A DNA stretch of 17,213 nt from JAEUIA01 sp034440255 (GCA_034440255.1 JAWXBU010000255.1:1-17213); one strand, 5' to 3'; positions 1-9,491 are shown, numbered from the stretch's first letter. Notes: generated from the sequence alone by a model not told the origin. Program-made: numbers and translations.

Positions 1-69
1 CTGGCACTTTGCTCCGACGAGCCCTGGCACTTTGCTCCGACGAGCCCTGGCACTTTGCTCCGACGAGCC
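1..69. repeat. 23-bp tandem repeat, three perfect copies
   Basis: Three identical, directly adjacent 23-bp units occupy 1-23, 24-46 and 47-69. Each begins CTGGCACTTTGCTC and ends CGACGAGCC. The array probably continues to the left, because the window opens on a unit boundary with no flank. The copy after 69 decays at once. Each unit contains GCTC-CGAC-GAGC, a perfect 4-bp stem around a 4-base loop. The unit length is not a multiple of three and no gene starts here, so it is non-coding. It begins 19 bp beyond the stop codon of the GH20-like gene. It has no unique spacers, so it is not a CRISPR array. Confidence 0.95.
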
Positions 70-88
70 TTGGCGCTCGCTCTGGCGA

Positions 89-1945
89 TCAGCCGGCGAG
101 CAGAATCTCGATCCGCTCCAACCAGGCCGCACTCTCGTCGAGTCCGCCGGGTCGATCCCGCAAGCTCCACAAACGCCGGTGCTCGGCGATCAAATCCGTC
201 AAACGAGTTGCGAGACCCGCACGCACGCTGCGCGAGATCGCGCTCACCGCCGAACCGGTCGCTGTCGACAGACGCGCGCGTCCAAAATCGCACGCGAACA
301 TCGAGAGATCGCAGGCGAAACGCAGCTCGGAGGTGAGCGTGCTCGCATCCGGCCGGCGCGAGCGGACGCGCTCGATGCGCGGTCGCAGGTCGGCGAGGAA
401 TGCGCGCGCTCTCTCCAAGCCCTCGTCGGTGAGACCGACCACGCGCGGATGCGGCAGTGGTTCGCGCGCGAACGCCAACAAGAAGAAGAGCGGCGAACCG
501 TTGGTGCTCGAAGCTCCGGTCAGCTCGCCCGCGCGGCCGAGTGCGAGGCATAGCTCGCCGATCGCGCCCCCATCGTCCTCGAAAACGTGTTCGTCGAGCG
601 TGCGCGCGACCTCCGCGTCGTCGTCGAGTTGCAGGTCCGCGTTCCAAGCGCATCCAGCGCCGAGCGCGAGCCCGACCTCGGACACGACGCGCGGCTGCAA
701 GTAACCGCGGTCGCCCCATTCCGTGATCAAGTAACCGCTCGCGCCATTCGCGCGTCCGTGTCGTGCGGCCTCGACGAGATTGGCGCGCATGTTCGCGCTT
801 CGGCCGGCGATGCTCTGCCAACTCGACGTCCCCGGGCAGACGTAGAATTCGAGTCCGCTGGCCTGGAACAACTGCGCGTGTTCGGCGAACGGATGTCCCG
901 CGTCGTAGCCCCATTCGAGTGCGATCGCGTCCTTCGGCAAGAGCGGAACGAGCTCGGGACGTTTGACGATGATGTCGCCCCAGAATTGCATGCGCCGGCC
1001 ACGCGCGGCGATCTTCGCGTGCACCGCTTGCAAGTAAGAGAGGTAGACGCGCTCGACGCCGTGCTCAGCGCATCTCTCCCGTGCGCGACCCAAGCCGAGA
1101 TCGAACGTCTCGTCGAGTCCGACGTTGATGATTCGGCTGGAAAAACAGGGCAAAAGCTGGTCGTAGAGATCGTCGAGCAACGCCAGGGCGCGCGGATTCG
1201 AGAGATCGAGCGAGTACGGCTCGCGCTCGATGCTGAACGCGTGGTCGACTCCCTCCGGCACCTCGGCGAGCTCGCGGTAGCGCTCGTGCTTCAGCCAGCG
1301 GTGCATGTGGCCGAAGCTCTGTTGGTTCGGCACGAGCTCGACCCCGCGTGCTGTGCAGTAGCGATCGAGATCGCGTACTTCGTCAGGAGTGAACGGCGAC
1401 GCGTCGCGCCACACGTCTTCGTGACCGACGTATGCGAACGTGTGCTCGGTGTAGATCTGCAACTGATTGATCTTGAAGGACGAGAGTCGTTCGACGAGCG
1501 CGAACAAGGTCGCCATCGTCGGCACCCGCGTGCGCGAGACGTCGAGCATGACGCCGCGCGCGGCGAATGTCGGCGCGTCGAAGATCCGCGTCGGCTGAAA
1601 CGCGAGTCCGCGCTGCGTGCGTTCGCATCCGGCGAACCACTGCGCGAGTGTCGCGCACGCCGGAAACAGCGCCTGCTCACTCGCGAGACACACGCGTGCG
1701 CCGCCCTCGGTGATGTCGATCTCGTAGCCTTCGGGCGACGTGGAAAGTCCCTTGTCCACGCGCGTTTCGACGCGGAATCCAGGCTCTGCTCCGCATTCGA
1801 TGCCGCGCACAGCCAACCGTTCGCGCAGTCGATCGAAGGCAGCGCCGGTGGGACCGCGCCAATCGAGGTGCGGGGGACGATGAAACACACGCTCGCCGGT
1901 GGTCCGCTCGCGCGGAGGCGGCCACAACGAAGCGATGGCGTTCAC
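89..1945 (-). CDS. GH20-like beta-N-acetylhexosaminidase
   Basis: About 618 residues. The family removes terminal N-acetylhexosamines using a catalytic Asp-Glu pair. The N-terminal part (about 30-120) resembles the small domain that precedes the GH20 barrel, including SPEGYEIDI at about 70-78 and a TLAQWF stretch near 99-104. The barrel starts near 122 with AARGVMLDVSR (about 128-138). The catalytic pair is most likely D278-E279 in NVGLDETF. Later barrel segments are MQFWGDI and ITEWGDRGYLQP. The start is GTG at 1945, overlapping the upstream stop codon as GTGA. Longer readings in this frame only cover the upstream gene. No signal peptide is visible, so a cytoplasmic role, such as recycling of amino-sugar fragments, is inferred. 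The usual GH20 HxGGDE motif is altered here (Asn for His, Leu before Asp), so the substrate could differ. Confidence 0.82.
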   Translation of the reverse strand: MNAIASLWPPPRERTTGERVFHRPPHLDWRGPTGAAFDRLRERLAVRGIECGAEPGFRVETRVDKGLSTSPEGYEIDITEGGARVCLASEQALFPACATLAQWFAGCERTQRGLAFQPTRIFDAPTFAARGVMLDVSRTRVPTMATLFALVERLSSFKINQLQIYTEHTFAYVGHEDVWRDASPFTPDEVRDLDRYCTARGVELVPNQQSFGHMHRWLKHERYRELAEVPEGVDHAFSIEREPYSLDLSNPRALALLDDLYDQLLPCFSSRIINVGLDETFDLGLGRARERCAEHGVERVYLSYLQAVHAKIAARGRRMQFWGDIIVKRPELVPLLPKDAIALEWGYDAGHPFAEHAQLFQASGLEFYVCPGTSSWQSIAGRSANMRANLVEAARHGRANGASGYLITEWGDRGYLQPRVVSEVGLALGAGCAWNADLQLDDDAEVARTLDEHVFEDDGGAIGELCLALGRAGELTGASSTNGSPLFFLLAFAREPLPHPRVVGLTDEGLERARAFLADLRPRIERVRSRRPDASTLTSELRFACDLSMFACDFGRARLSTATGSAVSAISRSVRAGLATRLTDLIAEHRRLWSLRDRPGGLDESAAWLERIEILLAG

Positions 1946-2598
1946 GTCGGACGCACCACCGCGCTCGTGCGCTTCGTCACGAACAAGACGAAGGCGCAAC
2001 CGAGCGGGAACACCAACTCGTTGACGCCTTTCGCGCCGAGTTCGATCGTCGACATGTCGGGTTTCGCATTCTTGAAGAGCGACACGATGACGACGGCGAA
2101 CACGATGCCGATCGTCGCTCCGGCACGGACGTAGCTCCCGATGCGCGCTCCGTCTCGTTGCGTGAGACGCCCGAGCCAGATGCCGAACAGGCCGTACTCG
2201 AGCGCTTTGATGCCGGCGAGCAAGTAGGGCGACAACAATTCGGGCGACGCCACGGCCCGCGCGTTCGAGATCGCTTGCAGTGTGCCTTTGTGGACAGAGC
2301 GCGCGATCGCGAAACCGACGGGTCCCGACACGGCGCCGAGGAAGCCCATGACTGCGGCGCGCGAGTTCGATGCGGCAAGCCCGCAGGAAATGCCGAAGCA
2401 CACGACGCCCGACCACGACACTTTGCTCGCGACTTGCGCGATGGCGCGCGCTGATTCGGGCAGGTCTTTCTCGATCGCGACGATGCCGAGGATCAACAGT
2501 TCGAGCGCGACACCGACGATGACGGACCAGAACGCGACCGTGCGCGTGCGGCGCCAGAAATTCGCAGAGTTCGATTCGATGCGGACAGCGTCGCTCAT
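1942..2598 (-). CDS. Small multi-pass membrane protein, unknown function
   Basis: 218 residues from the ATG at 2598. I do not recognise the family. Hydrophobic stretches suggest about six membrane segments near residues 22-42, 61-77, 82-99, 122-143, 158-175 and 190-207. A short polar N-terminus with WRRTRT precedes the first, which suggests a cytoplasmic N-terminus. No catalytic or ligand-binding motif is evident. The stop overlaps the start of the GH20-like gene as GTGA, so the two are probably translationally coupled. The gene lies 66 bp after addA. In-frame alternative starts exist at 2613 (ATG) and 2637 (TTG), but none has a convincing ribosome binding site, so the start is uncertain. A transport or envelope role beside the glycosidase would be a guess. 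Confidence 0.72.
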   Translation of the reverse strand: MSDAVRIESNSANFWRRTRTVAFWSVIVGVALELLILGIVAIEKDLPESARAIAQVASKVSWSGVVCFGISCGLAASNSRAAVMGFLGAVSGPVGFAIARSVHKGTLQAISNARAVASPELLSPYLLAGIKALEYGLFGIWLGRLTQRDGARIGSYVRAGATIGIVFAVVIVSLFKNAKPDMSTIELGAKGVNELVFPLGCAFVLFVTKRTSAVVRPT

Positions 2599-2664
2599 GG
2601 GGGCCGTGAGCATCGCGGTCGAGCGCGCACCGTGCAAGCTCGTAGCGACTCGGTCGCGCGCAGA

Positions 2665-5600
2665 TCAGTCGACGACGACGATCTCACCCGCGGCGAGGAA
2701 CCACAGCTCGGCGCGCGGAAGTTTCGGCAGGGCCAGTGCGCGCATCAACGCCGTGCGGTAGGCATCCATTTGCTCACGGTGCTTCAGAGCAGCCGCTCGC
2801 GCTTCCATTGCGTTCGAGACGGCGTCCGTCTTGAAATCGACGATCGCCAGTTCGCCGCTCGCGGCGTCACGATAGACGAGGTCGATGGCGCCGGAGGCCG
2901 TGCTCGCGAAGCCGTCGATCTCCGCAGTCGTCGCGAGCAGCGCGAGTTCGCGTGCGACGACGTGCGGAGCGATCGCTTCGAGGCGGGCGCACAGTGGGCC
3001 CGCGAGGAACGCCCGCACGACTACCTGCGCGCGTTCACGTGCTTGGCCACACACCGCTGGTTCGTCGACTCCGGCCGCGTGCGCCGCTCGTTCGGTGAAG
3101 TTTCCGACGGTGAGCGACAAGCGCTGCATTTCGGCCGTGAAGTCGCTCTCGATCCGCCAACTCTCGAACGCCGCGTGTACCGCCGTTCCAGCGATGGAGG
3201 CAGCGCCGGGAGGCGTGCGGGCGGACTTCGCGACGTGATCATTCCACTCTTCGTCGCGCAGGCGCAGCGCGCTCATCGGCGCGACCAACGCCCGCCGATT
3301 GCGCATCTCGGCCGACGCCGTGAGCACTCGCAGACGCTCTGAATCATGCGCCGCTCGCGACGCGAGCGCTACCGAATCGACGCGTGCGGGCTCGATCTTC
3401 TGAGCCTCGATCGTGCCACTTGCCAAGCGGTAGCGAACACCGCCGCACACGAAGTCGTCGCTGCCCGCGGCCTCGCGCAGTTTCGAGACGGCGTCGCTGA
3501 TCGAGCGCGAGATCGAACCCAGCATGTGTTCGTGCGTGGCGGCTTCTGGGTCCGTCGACGTCGGCAGCGAGCCCGACAGCACGAGCTTGTTCTTCGCGCG
3601 CGTCATCGCGACGTACAAGAGGCGCACCATCTCGGCGGCCTCCCGTTTCGCGTCACGCTCCTCGGCCTCGAACCAAGCCAAGTTCGGTGCGTCGAACAGC
3701 AACTGCGCGTCTTCGTCGACGCGCGTGGTCTTCCGCCCGAACGAGCCCGCTCCGGCCCTCTGGTGTAGACCCACGAGATAGACGTGCTCGTAGTCGAGAC
3801 CCTTCGACTGGTGCATGGTCTGGATCTGCACGGCGCTGCGCTCGACGCCGCGAGGTTTGGCCTCGGCTGCGTCGAGCGATTCGGTCACCGCACCGCGCAA
3901 AGTCCGCAAGAGAGCCGTCGCATCTCCACCGTTCTGGACGAGCTCGCGCTCCACTTCACCGAAGAAGCGCTGCAGGTTCGCGACGCGATAGCGTCCTTGA
4001 TAACGCGCCGCCGCGGTCGCTTCGGCCGAGGTCAACGACCGCAAGCGTTCTAGCCAGATGTCGCTCGGTTCCGTAGCGAAGCTCTGGCGCAAGAGTGCGA
4101 TCGAATCGAGCGCGTGGTGCAACGCGCGCTCGAAGCCGACGATCCGCTCCAGGCCGGGGACGTCCGCGGGCATGCGCGCGAGAGCACGATTCACGACGGC
4201 GCGCACCCGTTCGATCGAGGCGGGATCGCGCGCGTCCAACGCGCCGGCGAGGTCGAAGAAGGAACCTTCGGGGCCCGGAAGCGAAAGGGGGATCCACAGC
4301 GCGTCCGGTACGCCGACCGTGCTCGATCGCAGGTAAGCGACGAGCGCGAGCAGGTCGCTCGGATCCACGACACAAGTGACGAGTGCCGCAGCGTCGACGA
4401 CTTCACGACGTTTGTAGTAGCTGCGATCGCCGATCACGTCGAAGGGGATCGAGCGCGCCCGCAGAGCCTCGAGGATGGTTTCGAGTGACGTGCGCTTGCG
4501 CATCAAGACGCCCATCTCGTGCCACGCAGTCCCGCGAGCGTTCGCTGCCGCAAGTTCGCGGGCCAAGAATTCGGCCTCCACGCGCGCATCCATCGCGGTC
4601 GTCGATTTGCCGTCGCGTACCGCTTTCGAATCCCAGTGCTCGAGCACCGAGCTCTGGTCGACGCGCTCGGCGACCAGCGGTTCGAAGCGCGGCTGGACGC
4701 CCGCTTCTTCGTGCATGACGCGCGTCATGACTTCGGTGACCCGATCCAGAAGTGCTTGCTGCGAGCGGAAATTCAGCGACAACCGCAATGTCCGCCCGTC
4801 TGCGCGCACGACTTTCGCGACGAAGTCCTCGTAGGCGCGCAGGTCCGCGTTGCGAAATCCGTAGATCGACTGCTTCGGGTCCCCGACTATCAACAGCCCC
4901 GGAGCTGTACCGCTCGCATCGCGCAACGCCAACGCGTCGACGATGTCGCATTGAATGGGATCGGTGTCCTGGAACTCGTCGACGAGCACTTGCGTCAGGC
5001 CCGCGCGCAACCGTGAGCGAACTGCGCTGTCGTCGACGATCAAATCGCGAGCGTCGCGCAAGAGATCACCGAAAGTCTCGACCCCGCGCCTCCTCGCCCC
5101 CGCGCGCGTGCGGTCGAGCAAGCGTGCGAACAAGCGTCGAGCCGCACCGTGGAGTTCGGAATCGAGACGCACATAGCGCACTAGAAGCCGCTCGAGCACC
5201 CGACTGTGGACGACGAGAAGCGCCGCGAAATCAGGATCTTTCTTCGCGACCGACTTGGGCGCCTCCCCGTTCGCCCAAGCAGCGAGACTCGTGCGCGTGT
5301 ACTCCGAGATCGTCTTGCGTGCGAAGCGGGTGTGCGCGGCAAGTTCCACGGCGTTCCGGGCGGGAGTCGCGATTTCCGCCGCGAGAACCGAGGCTTCGTC
5401 GCACACCGTCAAGAACTTCGAGGCACCGCTCGAATGCTGAGCGAGGGGCAGCGCGCACTCGCGCACGAACGACGTGATCGCGGCCACGAGCTCGAGGTCG
5501 ATCGTGCGCACGACATCCGGCGGGAACGAGTCGTGCGCGAGGTCCTGCGCTCGCGTGCCCGCGAGTGTGAGCTCGACCAGCGCGTTCTCGACATCCGCCG

Positions 5601-6219
5601 GTCCGATTCCGCGAGCAGCCAACACGTGCCAATCCAGCCCGGTGTCCAGAGTGAGCGTCTCGCGCAGATCACGGACGATCTCGTCGCGTGCAATGGCCCG
5701 TACCCGTCGTCCGTCGACGTCGACTTCGAAACTCGGATGCAATCCGGCATCGAGCGCGAAATCGGACAACACGGCCTTGCAGAAAGCGTGGATCGTGCGC
5801 GCCAGCGGACGCTCGAGCGCGCGGCGCAAGTCCGCGGCGCGCAGCCGAATCTCCGCGTCGCCGTGTGCGTACACGTGGCCCTGCATGCCCTGTGGAAGAG
5901 AGCCGTTCTCCACGGTGGCGAGTGCGGCGCGGATCTTCTTGTCCATGTCCGCCGCAGCTGCTTCGGTGAACGTGATCGCCAGAACGCCGTCGAGCGCGCG
6001 CGAGGCGATCGCGGCACGAGCAGCACCAGCACCGAGTGCGCGCATGGATTCGTCGAAACCGCGATCGACGAGCCAGGCCGTGATGCGCGCGACCAGCGTG
6101 GTCGTCTTGCCGGTGCCGGCGCCGGCTTCGAGGACGATCGCGCCGTCGAATTCCGTGCGTACGATCGCGCGTGCGCGCGTGTCGGCCTCCCGCAGCGCGT
6201 CGAAGTTCCCGGCGCTCAT
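2665..6219 (-). CDS. addA: AddA-type helicase-nuclease (UvrD/RecB family)
   Basis: 1184 residues. It is the ATP-driven helicase and nuclease subunit of an AddAB enzyme, which unwinds and trims DNA double-strand ends for RecA-dependent recombination in the cytoplasm. All superfamily 1 motifs are visible: Walker A GAGTGKT (33-39), motif Ia AITFTEAAA (81-89), DEFQDTD (414-420), GDPKQSIYGFR (446-456), LNFRS (482-486), TMHQSKGLDY (801-810) and LLYVAMTRAKN (867-877). The C-terminal PD-(D/E)XK nuclease shows GTAVH (1011-1015), AIDLVY with D1113, DFKTD (1128-1132) and QMDAY (1150-1154). The length is typical for AddA. The ATG at 6219 overlaps the addB stop as ATGA. An AAGGGG 8 bases upstream is a weak ribosome binding site. 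The order addB-addA matches the common operon. The call AddA over RecB rests on the AddB-like partner. Confidence 0.95.
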   Translation of the reverse strand: MSAGNFDALREADTRARAIVRTEFDGAIVLEAGAGTGKTTTLVARITAWLVDRGFDESMRALGAGAARAAIASRALDGVLAITFTEAAAADMDKKIRAALATVENGSLPQGMQGHVYAHGDAEIRLRAADLRRALERPLARTIHAFCKAVLSDFALDAGLHPSFEVDVDGRRVRAIARDEIVRDLRETLTLDTGLDWHVLAARGIGPADVENALVELTLAGTRAQDLAHDSFPPDVVRTIDLELVAAITSFVRECALPLAQHSSGASKFLTVCDEASVLAAEIATPARNAVELAAHTRFARKTISEYTRTSLAAWANGEAPKSVAKKDPDFAALLVVHSRVLERLLVRYVRLDSELHGAARRLFARLLDRTRAGARRRGVETFGDLLRDARDLIVDDSAVRSRLRAGLTQVLVDEFQDTDPIQCDIVDALALRDASGTAPGLLIVGDPKQSIYGFRNADLRAYEDFVAKVVRADGRTLRLSLNFRSQQALLDRVTEVMTRVMHEEAGVQPRFEPLVAERVDQSSVLEHWDSKAVRDGKSTTAMDARVEAEFLARELAAANARGTAWHEMGVLMRKRTSLETILEALRARSIPFDVIGDRSYYKRREVVDAAALVTCVVDPSDLLALVAYLRSSTVGVPDALWIPLSLPGPEGSFFDLAGALDARDPASIERVRAVVNRALARMPADVPGLERIVGFERALHHALDSIALLRQSFATEPSDIWLERLRSLTSAEATAAARYQGRYRVANLQRFFGEVERELVQNGGDATALLRTLRGAVTESLDAAEAKPRGVERSAVQIQTMHQSKGLDYEHVYLVGLHQRAGAGSFGRKTTRVDEDAQLLFDAPNLAWFEAEERDAKREAAEMVRLLYVAMTRAKNKLVLSGSLPTSTDPEAATHEHMLGSISRSISDAVSKLREAAGSDDFVCGGVRYRLASGTIEAQKIEPARVDSVALASRAAHDSERLRVLTASAEMRNRRALVAPMSALRLRDEEWNDHVAKSARTPPGAASIAGTAVHAAFESWRIESDFTAEMQRLSLTVGNFTERAAHAAGVDEPAVCGQARERAQVVVRAFLAGPLCARLEAIAPHVVARELALLATTAEIDGFASTASGAIDLVYRDAASGELAIVDFKTDAVSNAMEARAAALKHREQMDAYRTALMRALALPKLPRAELWFLAAGEIVVVD

Positions 6220-9200
6220 TCCAAAGGCCCCTTGTTCTTGCGCTTCGGAGTGTCGAGGGCGGCTTCCTTCGCCGGCGGCTCCGGAGCTTTGGCGTCGACG
6301 AGGTGCCACTGCGCGCGTGCGATTCTCAGAGGCGCGTCGTCGTGCGCGCCGTCGCCGTGCACGAACAGCGCCAGCCGACGGTTGGCCGTGCTGTCTCCGC
6401 GCAAGCACGCGACCTTGACCTCGCAACTCGCGCACGCATCGTTGTTGTTCTGCGCTTTCGCGTCGAGCAGTCGCGGCAAGAAGGCGCCGCCGTCGTTGGC
6501 TGCGAGGAGCGTCGCGAGCGCGCGCTCGAAAACAAGGCGGGCCGTTTCGTCCGAACCTCGAACTTGGAAGACTCGCGAATCCTCGTCCACGTTCTCCTTC
6601 AAGAACACGTAGCGTCCTGCGCCGCTTTGACCCGACGAGAGTGCGTACACGATCGCTTGGAGTCGCGTTCCGTTGGCGATTCCGCTCAGGTGGTGCGTAT
6701 GTCGCGTCGTGTCCTTGCGTCCGCCTGGGATCGGCGCACCGGTCTTGTAATCGGTGAAGCGCACACCGCCGTCGACGCGATCGGATCGGTCGGCGCGGAA
6801 CAACAGTTCGCGCGCACCACGCAGGCCAGGCGGAATCGCGAGCGAGCCCTTCACCTCGGTTGCGAGTGTGACTTCGATGCGATCTCCGGTATCGATCGTG
6901 CGCGCGACGTCGAGCATCGGACGAGCGCGCACGGCAACGAGAGTGTCGAACCCGTCGAGCAGGATGCCGCGCTCGCCCAGCGCCCGTCGTGCGCAACGCT
7001 GCGTGAGCAGGTCGAGTTCGGAAGAGGCCGGCCACACGCTGCGTTTCGCCGGATCGCCGTGCACGGTTTCGAGGACGGCATGAACGACTTCACCGAGGAG
7101 TCGCGCGTCGACGTCGGGCAAGTCGGCGGCGGGATCGAGAGGCGGTTCGAGCCTCAAAACGTGACGCAAAAACGCCTGCCACCCGCACTTGGCCAGCGTT
7201 TCCATTCGTGTCACGTAGAGCGGCATGTGGCGCAAGTCGTCTTTCGCGCGTGCCTCACCGACGAAACCGAAGTACGGGCCCAGACGCTTTGCGTCACCGA
7301 ACTCCGGTTCGAATTCGGAGAGCACGCGCACTCGTGCGGACGCGAGTTCGCCGTGATCGACCGGGAGACCGTTGGAAGCGCGGGCCTCCGACATCAAGAC
7401 GCCGGCGAGGGCCGCGAAGGCTGCGTGACCGCCATACAATCCCCCGGCGAGTGCGTGCTCGCTCGCGGTGCGCAGTGCTGGGTGATCTGCGCGCATCGAA
7501 TCACCCACGAGGGGCGCCGCTTCGATCGCGGCCGGACCGGTGACGCGCTCCAAGAGCATCGAGGGCAATAGAGTCTTGTCCGAGTCGTCGAGCGTCGGCC
7601 ACGACAGGTGCACTCGACGAGCTGCTCGAACGAGACCGTCGAACAACGCGCGCTCTTCGTCGCGGCCGACCGATTTCACGCTCAGGTCCGGTAGCACGCC
7701 GGCGATGCGTGCGCGCAGCGAGTCTCCGAGCAGCGGATCTTCGCGCGCGACGCGCGGAAAGCGACCGCGCACCAGACCCAAGACGTGCACTTCCTCGAAG
7801 GTCCGGCCGCGCGCTTCGGTGACGTCGAGGACGATCACTCCGCCACCGGCGCCGCCGAGTTTCGGCGCGATGCGACCGACGAGTTCGGATGCGACGAGTT
7901 CGTCGAACGCGAGGGCCGTGAGTCGCAAGTCATCTGGGGCATCCGCGACGATGGCGGCGAGCGTGGCACCGAAGGAGTCGCGACCGAGCGTTTCGGCACT
8001 CCAGCCGAGCACGGATTCGACGAAGGCCGTGAGTTCGTGTGCGTGACTCGCGGCTGAAGCTCTCGTCGCCTCACTTGCGAAACGAGCGACGGTGGACCTG
8101 CCGCACGCGACGTGTCGGGCGAGCACTTCGATTCCGACGCGCCGTGATTCCGAGCGCCATTCGTGTTCCGTTTCGCCGACGGATTCCGCGGTCGCCGCTA
8201 CTTCGGAAGATTCGTCCTGTTCCGTGACGACGCGGATCGGCAAGCGCAACGATTGCGCGCCACCGAGGCGTTGGGCCAGATCGAGAGCGGCGAAGGCTTC
8301 GAGCCGCTGCGTTCCCAAGGCACGCACGCCGGCCAGTTCCAAATGCACGCCCAGCGTGGTCTGCGTCGACGCGAGATCTCGCGCCGAGAGCCAGTGCTCG
8401 AGCGGGCACTCGCGACGACGCACGAGAAGTTCAGCGAGACCGCGGAGGCGTCTCTCCAGAGGACCGTCCGCTCCAGCTGCACCGACGGTCGAGAACGGGA
8501 TCGCGAGGCGTACCAGGTGTCGGCGCAGCGCCGACGTGTAAGGAGCGAGATCGCGTGCGACGATCGCGATCGATTCCGGGACACTGCCTGCATCGATTGC
8601 CGCGCGCACACGGTCGCAGGCCGCTCGCACTTCCACATCGATTCCGCCGGCGCGAGCGAGCGTGATCGAGCCTGCGGGCGCGGGCACAGGTACGGCACGC
8701 GCAGGAATGGAAAGCCGCGCGCGCAACGCTGCGCCGAACGTCTCGCTCGCGAGCGAGTCGTGGTAGATCCGTGTCGTCGATCTGCGCGCCAATTCTTCGA
8801 AGAAGTCCAGCGCGGATCCCGTCGCGTCGCTGAATCCGTGGATCCACGTCGCGCGGCTGCTCCAGCACTGCGGACTAGCCTTCAGGGCCTCGGCTGCCTG
8901 CCGCGGAAGTGCATTACCGACTGCGATACCCGCGCTCGTTGCATGCTCGAAGACGTGCACGGCGAGGCGCAAGATCGCACAGGTTCGATCGCGCTCGCGC
9001 ACCGAATTCGAACCGCGCACATCCTCCAAGGATTCACGACAAGCGTCGGCGTGATCGGGTTCGAAACCGGCGTCGAAGAGATCGCGCAAGGTCGCCACCA
9101 GCGGCGTCACGGCGTCGTCGAACGACTCGATTTCGCGTGCGAGTTCGGGCTCGTGATGCAGGACCTCGGCGACGATCGTGCGCAACAAGAGTCTGCCGCG

Positions 9201-9491
9201 CGGTACATCGAGCCCGGCCGCGAAGAGCACGCTGCGCGCCGCACCCGCGAGCGTCAACACTTCGACACCGACGCACGCTCCGCCCGTCCACTCGACCAAC
9301 TTGCGCGCGAGATGCAGGCGCAGGCTCTTCGACGGCAGGAGCACGACGAGCGGGGACGCGAGCAAGCGTGGATCGGCGCGCACAGCTTCGCGATCGGCGA
9401 TCACGTCGGCGCGCAGCAAGGCCTCGAGTGCCAGCGGACCGCAGGCTTGTCGCACGCGGTCCGCTGCATTCGTGCTCTCCCTGGCGCTCAT
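6216..9491 (-). CDS. addB: AddB-type nuclease with iron-sulfur cysteines
   Basis: About 1091 residues from the ATG at 9491. It is the second subunit of AddAB, partner of the adjacent AddA. The C-terminal nuclease has the AddB arrangement: one cysteine before the nuclease (C769 in LAKCGWQAF) and three after it (C1020, C1023, C1029 in CASCEVKVAC), which in this family hold a 4Fe-4S cluster. Nuclease motifs are GEVVH (about 800-804), SDRVDG (about 904-908), TDYKTG with D914 and K916, and QAIVY (945-949). The N-terminal helicase-like part has LLPSKSLRLHLARKL near 51-65, where a Walker A would lie. It lacks GKT, so this subunit is probably not an ATPase. The tail after 1030 is polar and low in complexity. 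A TTG at 9527 would add 12 residues. Neither start has a clear ribosome binding site. Confidence 0.92.
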   Translation of the reverse strand: MSARESTNAADRVRQACGPLALEALLRADVIADREAVRADPRLLASPLVVLLPSKSLRLHLARKLVEWTGGACVGVEVLTLAGAARSVLFAAGLDVPRGRLLLRTIVAEVLHHEPELAREIESFDDAVTPLVATLRDLFDAGFEPDHADACRESLEDVRGSNSVRERDRTCAILRLAVHVFEHATSAGIAVGNALPRQAAEALKASPQCWSSRATWIHGFSDATGSALDFFEELARRSTTRIYHDSLASETFGAALRARLSIPARAVPVPAPAGSITLARAGGIDVEVRAACDRVRAAIDAGSVPESIAIVARDLAPYTSALRRHLVRLAIPFSTVGAAGADGPLERRLRGLAELLVRRRECPLEHWLSARDLASTQTTLGVHLELAGVRALGTQRLEAFAALDLAQRLGGAQSLRLPIRVVTEQDESSEVAATAESVGETEHEWRSESRRVGIEVLARHVACGRSTVARFASEATRASAASHAHELTAFVESVLGWSAETLGRDSFGATLAAIVADAPDDLRLTALAFDELVASELVGRIAPKLGGAGGGVIVLDVTEARGRTFEEVHVLGLVRGRFPRVAREDPLLGDSLRARIAGVLPDLSVKSVGRDEERALFDGLVRAARRVHLSWPTLDDSDKTLLPSMLLERVTGPAAIEAAPLVGDSMRADHPALRTASEHALAGGLYGGHAAFAALAGVLMSEARASNGLPVDHGELASARVRVLSEFEPEFGDAKRLGPYFGFVGEARAKDDLRHMPLYVTRMETLAKCGWQAFLRHVLRLEPPLDPAADLPDVDARLLGEVVHAVLETVHGDPAKRSVWPASSELDLLTQRCARRALGERGILLDGFDTLVAVRARPMLDVARTIDTGDRIEVTLATEVKGSLAIPPGLRGARELLFRADRSDRVDGGVRFTDYKTGAPIPGGRKDTTRHTHHLSGIANGTRLQAIVYALSSGQSGAGRYVFLKENVDEDSRVFQVRGSDETARLVFERALATLLAANDGGAFLPRLLDAKAQNNNDACASCEVKVACLRGDSTANRRLALFVHGDGAHDDAPLRIARAQWHLVDAKAPEPPAKEAALDTPKRKNKGPLE

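Noticed and set aside
9..704. Plus-strand protein starting in the 23-bp repeats
   Set aside because: Near-identical starts appear in all three frames because 23 is not a multiple of three. The rest is antisense to the GH20-like gene.
587..2134. Long plus-strand open frame opposite the GH20-like gene
   Set aside because: The composition is Arg/Val/Glu-rich antisense with no recognisable domain. The minus strand carries clear GH20 motifs, so this is a high-GC shadow.
6220..7035. N-terminal extension of the addA frame into addB
   Set aside because: The extra residues are Arg-rich and low in complexity, and addB is well supported there. The ATG at 6219 overlapping the addB stop is the natural start.
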